Positions 4,757 to 5,878 of a stretch of DNA of 5,878 nt are shown one piece after another. Source of the DNA: SYIM01 sp039800325 (GTDB taxonomy: Bacteria > Pseudomonadota > Gammaproteobacteria > Burkholderiales > Burkholderiaceae_E); contig JBDLQY010000041.1 in assembly GCA_039800325.1 (NCBI GenBank), forward strand, positions 1 through 5,878, given 5' to 3'. Both the position numbers and the translations under genes were made by a program. The number at the start of each line of letters is the position of its first letter. Within the stretch, counting starts at the first letter, position 1. The notes under the pieces were generated by a model. The model searched no databases and was not told the origin of the DNA. It worked only from the letters and a program-made list of their open reading frames with translations.

Positions 4757-5878
4757 TTAGTGTTTCGCTTCGCCGATCAAGGCTACTGAATCGAACTTTG
4801 CCTGGTTGGCTCGATGAAGCCACATCACCGCCAGCATGGTGAGCGCCACGAACCCCCCGAACAAAACGATGATGATGTTGACATGCAACTCGAGCTTGAT
4901 CAGGGCCGCGTAGATGCCCAGCATGATCAGGATATTTAGGTTTTCGTTGAAGTTCTGAACTGCGATCGAGTGGCCCGCGCTCATCAGCACATGGCCGCGA
5001 TGCTGCAGCAGGGCGTTCATGGGAACAACGAAAAAGCCAGCCAAAGCTCCGACGATAACCAGCAGGGGCACGGCGAAGCCAAACGTGGACACCAGCGTCA
5101 TTACCGGGACGATAAGACCCATGGCTACACCGACCGGTAACACCCGCACGGCTTGTTTCAACCGCAGAAAACGGGCCGCCGTGACGGCGCCTAAGGCAAT
5201 ACCCAGGGCGACGATGCCCTGAAGAATGGCAGCCTGACTGAGGGGCATACCCAGCTGCACGTTGGCCCACTCGAGCACGATGAACTGAAGGGTGGCACCC
5301 GCTCCCCAAAATAACGTCGTCACGGCGAGCGAAATTTGTCCGAGTTTGTCGTTCCAGAGCACCGTACAGCAGTGCAGAAACTCGCGAATCTGAGAGATGG
5401 GATTGATGGGCTGTTTGGGGTAGCGCGCACCCGTGTCGGGGATACGCAGATTGAAGGCGGCCGCGAGCAGGTAGATGCCGCCTATCACCAGAATGGCGCT
5501 TTCGGCCGGTGTGTCGATGCCAGTGTCGAAAATGGGGAAGTCGAAACCCAACAAAGCTGCGGCGATTGTCGGGCTGATAAGGGCACCCCCCACCACGGTA
5601 CCCAACACAATGGAGCCCACTGTGGTGCCCTCAATCCAGCCGTTGGCCGCAACGAGTTTTTCGGGAGGCAGTAGTTCGGTGAGGATGCCGTACTTGGCCG
5701 GCGAGTAGGCCGCGGCTCCGAAACCAACGACGGCATAAGCGAGCAGCGGGTGAACGGACATGAACATAAGACCGCAGCCGGTGACCTTGATGAGGTTGGT
5801 GATGAACATCACCTTACCCTTGGGCATCGAGTCGGCAAAAGTACCGACAAACGGCGCCAGCAACACATACGAGACTGT
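4757..5878 (-). CDS. lplT: LplT-type lysophospholipid transporter (N-terminus outside window)
   Basis: A major facilitator superfamily inner-membrane protein that flips lysophospholipids, mainly lyso-PE, to the cytoplasmic face for re-acylation. The reading frame stays open to the window edge, giving 373 residues and the stop codon. By comparison with E. coli LplT about 60 N-terminal residues (TM1 and part of TM2) are missing. LplT signatures are APFVGTFADSMPKGKVM near the start, GAAAYSPAKYGILTEL (54-69), TTLFWGAGATLQF (187-199), GFFVVPMNALLQHRG (281-295) and IAVQNFNEN (305-313), separated by hydrophobic helices. A segment around 112-125 (FDFPIFDTGIDTPA), absent from E. coli LplT, is what I recall from betaproteobacterial members. 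The acyltransferase gene aas, paired with lplT in E. coli, is not in the window; the upstream neighbour cannot be seen. It converges on the glycosylase gene with 6 nt between stop codons. Confidence 0.92.
   Translation of the reverse strand, partial: TVSYVLLAPFVGTFADSMPKGKVMFITNLIKVTGCGLMFMSVHPLLAYAVVGFGAAAYSPAKYGILTELLPPEKLVAANGWIEGTTVGSIVLGTVVGGALISPTIAAALLGFDFPIFDTGIDTPAESAILVIGGIYLLAAAFNLRIPDTGARYPKQPINPISQIREFLHCCTVLWNDKLGQISLAVTTLFWGAGATLQFIVLEWANVQLGMPLSQAAILQGIVALGIALGAVTAARFLRLKQAVRVLPVGVAMGLIVPVMTLVSTFGFAVPLLVIVGALAGFFVVPMNALLQHRGHVLMSAGHSIAVQNFNENLNILIMLGIYAALIKLELHVNIIIVLFGGFVALTMLAVMWLHRANQAKFDSVALIGEAKH

Noticed and set aside
4626..5309. A 227-codon minus-strand open frame across the end of the glycosylase gene and into lplT
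   Set aside because: It is out of frame with LplT, which shows strong family motifs over the same DNA, and its product is low-complexity with many Arg, Gly and His residues.

Overview
The window looks like chromosomal DNA from a betaproteobacterium of the Burkholderiales, most likely the Alcaligenaceae/Bordetella side. The taxonomic argument rests on protein character: the LplT-type transporter has the long betaproteobacterial form, and the OmpR/EnvZ pair resembles Bordetella RisA/RisS. GC content is moderately high and the genes are tightly packed. I see no mobile element, CRISPR array, tRNA, rRNA or phage gene. All assignments come from reading the sequence and recalling the families; no search was run.

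Layout. Positions 21-2137 (minus strand) encode an OmpR-type response regulator followed by its EnvZ-type sensor kinase, 14 nt apart. A 123-nt divergent spacer (2138-2260) separates this pair from a plus-strand run of four genes: a small secreted protein with two LTxxE-type helical repeats (2261-2722), tsaB (2739-3548), rimI (3549-4058) and a family 4 uracil-DNA glycosylase (4055-4750). Gaps are 16 nt, 0 nt and a 4-nt overlap, so the run is probably one operon. The last gene (minus strand, 4757 to the window end) is an LplT lysophospholipid transporter. Its N-terminus lies outside the window, and it converges on the glycosylase gene with only 6 nt between stop codons.

How the genes fit together. 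OmpR/EnvZ is an envelope/osmotic two-component system. The divergent spacer holds a tandem 10-bp repeat (CTTAC at 2190 and again at 2200, then GAAAC at 2211) that closely resembles the enterobacterial OmpR operator pattern. It lies just upstream of a weak promoter for the secreted protein. This suggests that the regulator controls its neighbour and perhaps itself, an arrangement like cpxRA with divergent cpxP. TsaB works in tRNA t6A synthesis, RimI acetylates protein N-termini, and the glycosylase removes uracil from DNA. These are housekeeping functions whose transcription may be partly driven from the OmpR-linked promoter.

The gene content is mostly conserved housekeeping, and I do not see an obviously new multi-gene system. 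The points most worth a second look are the putative OmpR operator, the secreted protein as a possible partner of the kinase, and a short N-terminal motif on the glycosylase that resembles the chi-binding segment of the DNA polymerase III psi subunit (HolD). A diverged N-terminus in TsaB is also notable.
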